A stretch of DNA of 64,000 nt, taken from Loktanella sp. IMCC34160. GTDB taxonomy: Bacteria; Pseudomonadota; Alphaproteobacteria; Rhodobacterales; Rhodobacteraceae. Below are positions 62,029-64,000 of the stretch, piece after piece. Position numbers and translations under genes: made by a program. Position 1 is the stretch's first letter. The number at the start of each line of letters is the position of its first letter. The DNA lies in contig NZ_SELP01000004.1 of the NCBI RefSeq assembly GCF_004145845.1, positions 124,001 to 188,000 on the forward strand, read 5' to 3'. The notes under the pieces are model-generated. The model saw nothing but the letters and a program-made list of their open reading frames with translations. It had not been told where the DNA came from and made no database searches.

Positions 62029-62714
62029 TTTGCCGCCAACCGGTGGTAAAGATGGGTAAAGGTCGCGGCCCCAAGGATCGGGACCAGAAGATTCACCAGC
62101 GGGATCGTCAGCGGCACGGCCATCAGGCACCCCGCAAGCCAGATTTCCCCAAAATGCCGCGACCTTAGCGCCTTGGCCCCGTCGCGCCCTTCGCGCCGCA
62201 TCGCGGCCAGTTGGAAGTATTCCCGCCCCAGCAGGAACCCGTTCAGCCCGTAAAAGATGACCGGCGCGGCGAAGGGCAGGATCACATAGGCGAAGATCGC
62301 AAGGATATTCGCCCCAAGGAGCACGCCGAGGAAATTGACGGAATCCCGCACCCCCTCCCAGAATGTCACGCGCGGGGGGCGGGGCAGGTGCGGGTAATGC
62401 GCGTCCTCTACCGCCTGCGCGATGTCGTCCAGAAACAGCGACGTTATGGCCGAGGCGACCGGGATCATCAGGAAGATCGACAGAAACAGCATGAAGAACA
62501 GCGACCCCCAGGACAGAAGATCGCCGATCCACGTGATCTCTCCGACCCCCGGAAGGGTAATGGCCTGCGGGTCGATCAGCGAGACCAGCCACAACAGCCC
62601 CGCATAGGCCCCATACAAAAGCGCGATGGTCAGGGCGATGCCTAGCCAAAGCACCCGCTGAAACCGGCCGTCGGGCAGTTGCCCCACGGCTTTCAGGAAA
62701 TCGGACAGGATCAT
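62019..62714 (-). CDS. EI24/CysZ-like membrane protein
   Basis: 231 residues with about five membrane helices. EI24 (CysZ/etoposide-induced 2.4) pattern: N-terminal FLKAVGQLPDGRFQRVLWLGIALTIALLY, long helical hairpin, SLFLDDIAQAVEDAHYPHLP, NILAIFAYVILPFAAPVIFYGLNGFLLGREYFQLAAMRR and a final LAGCLMAVPLTIPLVNLLVP. CysZ transports sulfate, but this member cannot be assigned a substrate. Stop codon lies inside repeat copy 4; the start overlaps the nitroreductase gene by four bases. Confidence 0.82.
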   Translation of the reverse strand: MILSDFLKAVGQLPDGRFQRVLWLGIALTIALLYGAYAGLLWLVSLIDPQAITLPGVGEITWIGDLLSWGSLFFMLFLSIFLMIPVASAITSLFLDDIAQAVEDAHYPHLPRPPRVTFWEGVRDSVNFLGVLLGANILAIFAYVILPFAAPVIFYGLNGFLLGREYFQLAAMRREGRDGAKALRSRHFGEIWLAGCLMAVPLTIPLVNLLVPILGAATFTHLYHRLAAKVG

Positions 62715-63289
62715 TCGGAAACCCGGCTGACGATCTTTGACAGGTCCGGGCGGGGCCGGTCGGGCGCGGCGGGGCCGGGGGTGCCGATGTGGATCAGCCC
62801 GGCAACGGTTTCGCCGGTCCCGATGCCCAGAACCTCGGTCGTGAAGGTCCGGTCATGGCTGAACCAGCCCGACAGCCAGTTCGCCCCCCAGCCCGCCGCC
62901 GTGGCCGCATTGACCAGCCCAAGGCAAAGCGCGGCCGCCGATTGAACCTGTTCAATCTCGGGGATCTTGTCGGACGGCACGGGGGCCGACACCACCATCA
63001 CCGCCAGCGGCGATCCCCGGTAGGTGCCCGCCGATTTGGCGATCTTGTCAGCGTCGACGCCCGCGGCGGGGCCACGCGCCTCGATCTCGGCCGCGATCCG
63101 GGTCAGGGCTGCATCTTCCAGCACCACCAGCCGCCAGGGTTCCAGCTTACCATGGTCCGGCACCCGCAGCGCCGCCGTCAGGATTTCCGCCAGCGCGGCC
63201 TCGTCCGGCCCCGGCCCGGTCATCATCTTGGCCGGATAGGACCGGCGGGTCAGCAGGAAATCGAGGGCGGGTTGGTTCCGGTCGGGCAT
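62711..63289 (-). CDS. Nitroreductase family protein
   Basis: 192 residues of the NAD(P)H:FMN nitroreductase fold: LTRRSYPAKMMTGPGPDEAALAEILTAALRVPDHGKLEPWRLVV at the N-terminus (FMN contacts), AGTYRGSPLAVMVVS, AAALCLGLVNAATAAGWGANWLSGW, and LIHIGTPG at the C-terminus. It is close to the YdjA-like group (short nitroreductases). Substrate unknown. Overlaps the EI24 gene by four bases on the same strand. Confidence 0.9.
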   Translation of the reverse strand: MPDRNQPALDFLLTRRSYPAKMMTGPGPDEAALAEILTAALRVPDHGKLEPWRLVVLEDAALTRIAAEIEARGPAAGVDADKIAKSAGTYRGSPLAVMVVSAPVPSDKIPEIEQVQSAAALCLGLVNAATAAGWGANWLSGWFSHDRTFTTEVLGIGTGETVAGLIHIGTPGPAAPDRPRPDLSKIVSRVSE

Positions 63290-63328
63290 CTGCGGTCCTT
63301 CGTCTAAGTGGTCAGCCCCTAGATAGGG

Positions 63329-64000
63329 TCAGGCGAGCGCCGATGCCATATCGCCGATCAACCCCTTGGTGAATTCTTCAAACCGGGCGTCGGGCTGGCG
63401 GATGTCCCAGATGTCGCCAAAGGGGTCTGGCGCGTCGATGGCGCTGCCCGACATTTCCGCCAGAACCGCATGGCCGCAGAACGGAACATAGGTTTCGGAA
63501 TAGCCGCCTTCGTGGACCATGACCAACCGACCGCCGCAGACGTCGGCGGCAAGGTCCATCACCTGCCGGGTCATCGCCCGGAAGCTGCCCATGTGGCACA
63601 GCATCCGGCCCAGCGGGTCCATCGCGGCGGCGTCAAACCCGCAGGCGATGATCAGCACATCCGGGGCGAAATCTCGGATCGCGGGCAGGGCGAGCCGATC
63701 CATCGCGTCCAGATAGGTCGCGTGGCCCGACCCGGCGGGCAGCGGGATGTTCAGATTGGTCCCTTCGCCCGCGCCCACGCCCCGGTCCTCGAACGCGCCG
63801 GTGTCCCACGGGTAGTTCCGGTCCTGATGGATCGACACGGTCAGCACATCGGCCCGGTCGTAAAAGATCGCCTCGGTCCCATTGCCGTGGTGCACGTCCC
63901 AGTCCAGCACGGCATAGCGTTTGGCCAGTCCCGCGGCGCGGGCGGCCTCGATCGCGATGGCGATATTGGCGAACAGGCAGAATCCGTTGGGATATTCGGG
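63329..64000 (-). CDS. Histone deacetylase-family / acetylpolyamine hydrolase (partial)
   Basis: The 3' part of a larger gene; its 5' end lies beyond the window. In the window 223 residues are read. Deacetylase motifs: PNGFCLFANIAIA, the catalytic VLDWDVHHGNGTEAIFYD (Asp and His pairs), SIHQDRNYPWDTG, LIIACGFDAAAMDP and GGYSETYVPFCGHA. Bacterial members remove acetyl groups from polyamines or similar small amides. It is on the same strand as the nitroreductase gene, 39 bases upstream of it. Confidence 0.9.
   Translation of the reverse strand, partial: PEYPNGFCLFANIAIAIEAARAAGLAKRYAVLDWDVHHGNGTEAIFYDRADVLTVSIHQDRNYPWDTGAFEDRGVGAGEGTNLNIPLPAGSGHATYLDAMDRLALPAIRDFAPDVLIIACGFDAAAMDPLGRMLCHMGSFRAMTRQVMDLAADVCGGRLVMVHEGGYSETYVPFCGHAVLAEMSGSAIDAPDPFGDIWDIRQPDARFEEFTKGLIGDMASALA

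Overview
The window is a stretch of ordinary alphaproteobacterial chromosome, most likely from a Rhodobacterales (roseobacter/Paracoccaceae) organism. The evidence is high GC throughout, very dense gene packing with many 4-base ATGA overlaps, and family and order signatures typical of that group: Hsp20 with DUF1150, DUF465, DUF1467, a second HisA-like protein, a Hint-domain protein, Lgt with NDUFAF7-type methyltransferase and PgeF, and HflKC-DUF2065-DegP. No rRNA, tRNA, CRISPR array, prophage, transposase or integrase was found. About 70 genes are supported, mostly housekeeping or membrane functions.

Regions. 0-13 kb: CAP-domain lipoprotein, guanine deaminase, beta-barrel protein, MgtE, 5-formyl-THF cyclo-ligase, a YmdB-type phosphoesterase and drug/metabolite exporter run, two SLC13/TrkA-C permeases flanking an agmatinase-family hydrolase and a glutamine amidotransferase. 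13-24 kb: UbiK-like factor, an orphan SoxB thiosulfohydrolase, ChrA, the Lgt-methyltransferase-PgeF operon, Hint protein, Lrp regulator divergent from TrxB, and a RES-like protein. 23.6-29 kb: sulfate activation enzyme (ATP sulfurylase/APS kinase) fused to an N-terminal winged helix, a secreted orphan, cytochrome b561, Hsp20/DUF1150, DUF465 and a HisA paralogue. 29-40 kb: YebC, LRR lipoprotein, EamA exporter, divergent argO/argP, rpiA, gor, hflKC-DUF2065-degP, NUDIX. 40-48 kb: lipase-like hydrolase, purEK, KAS III paralogue, tdk, D-2-hydroxyacid dehydrogenase, csaA, proC, YbjN. 48-64 kb: carB, GT87, pabB-pabC, aspS, DUF1993, DUF1800-DUF1501 pair, a Flp-like mini-protein too short for usual gene callers, a response regulator, methylmalonyl-CoA epimerase, DUF1467, EI24 protein, nitroreductase, and a histone-deacetylase-family gene cut by the window end.

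The most unusual items are: (1) a continuous 691-codon frame joining an EPS-associated MarR-like winged helix to the bifunctional sulfate adenylyltransferase/APS kinase, with a perfect 16-bp palindrome just upstream of its start, suggesting an autoregulated PAPS-synthesis enzyme; (2) a family of intergenic palindromic repeats bounded by inverted 18-bp palindromes, present at four loci, plus a different near-palindromic 107-bp element that contains the stop codons of two convergent genes; (3) a solitary HisA paralogue with Glu where the general catalytic Asp is expected; (4) soxB without any other sox gene in the window and with a dyad upstream; (5) candidate small transcripts, including a 14-codon ORF with a very strong Shine-Dalgarno ending in a hairpin, and a structured leader with a T-run before tdk.
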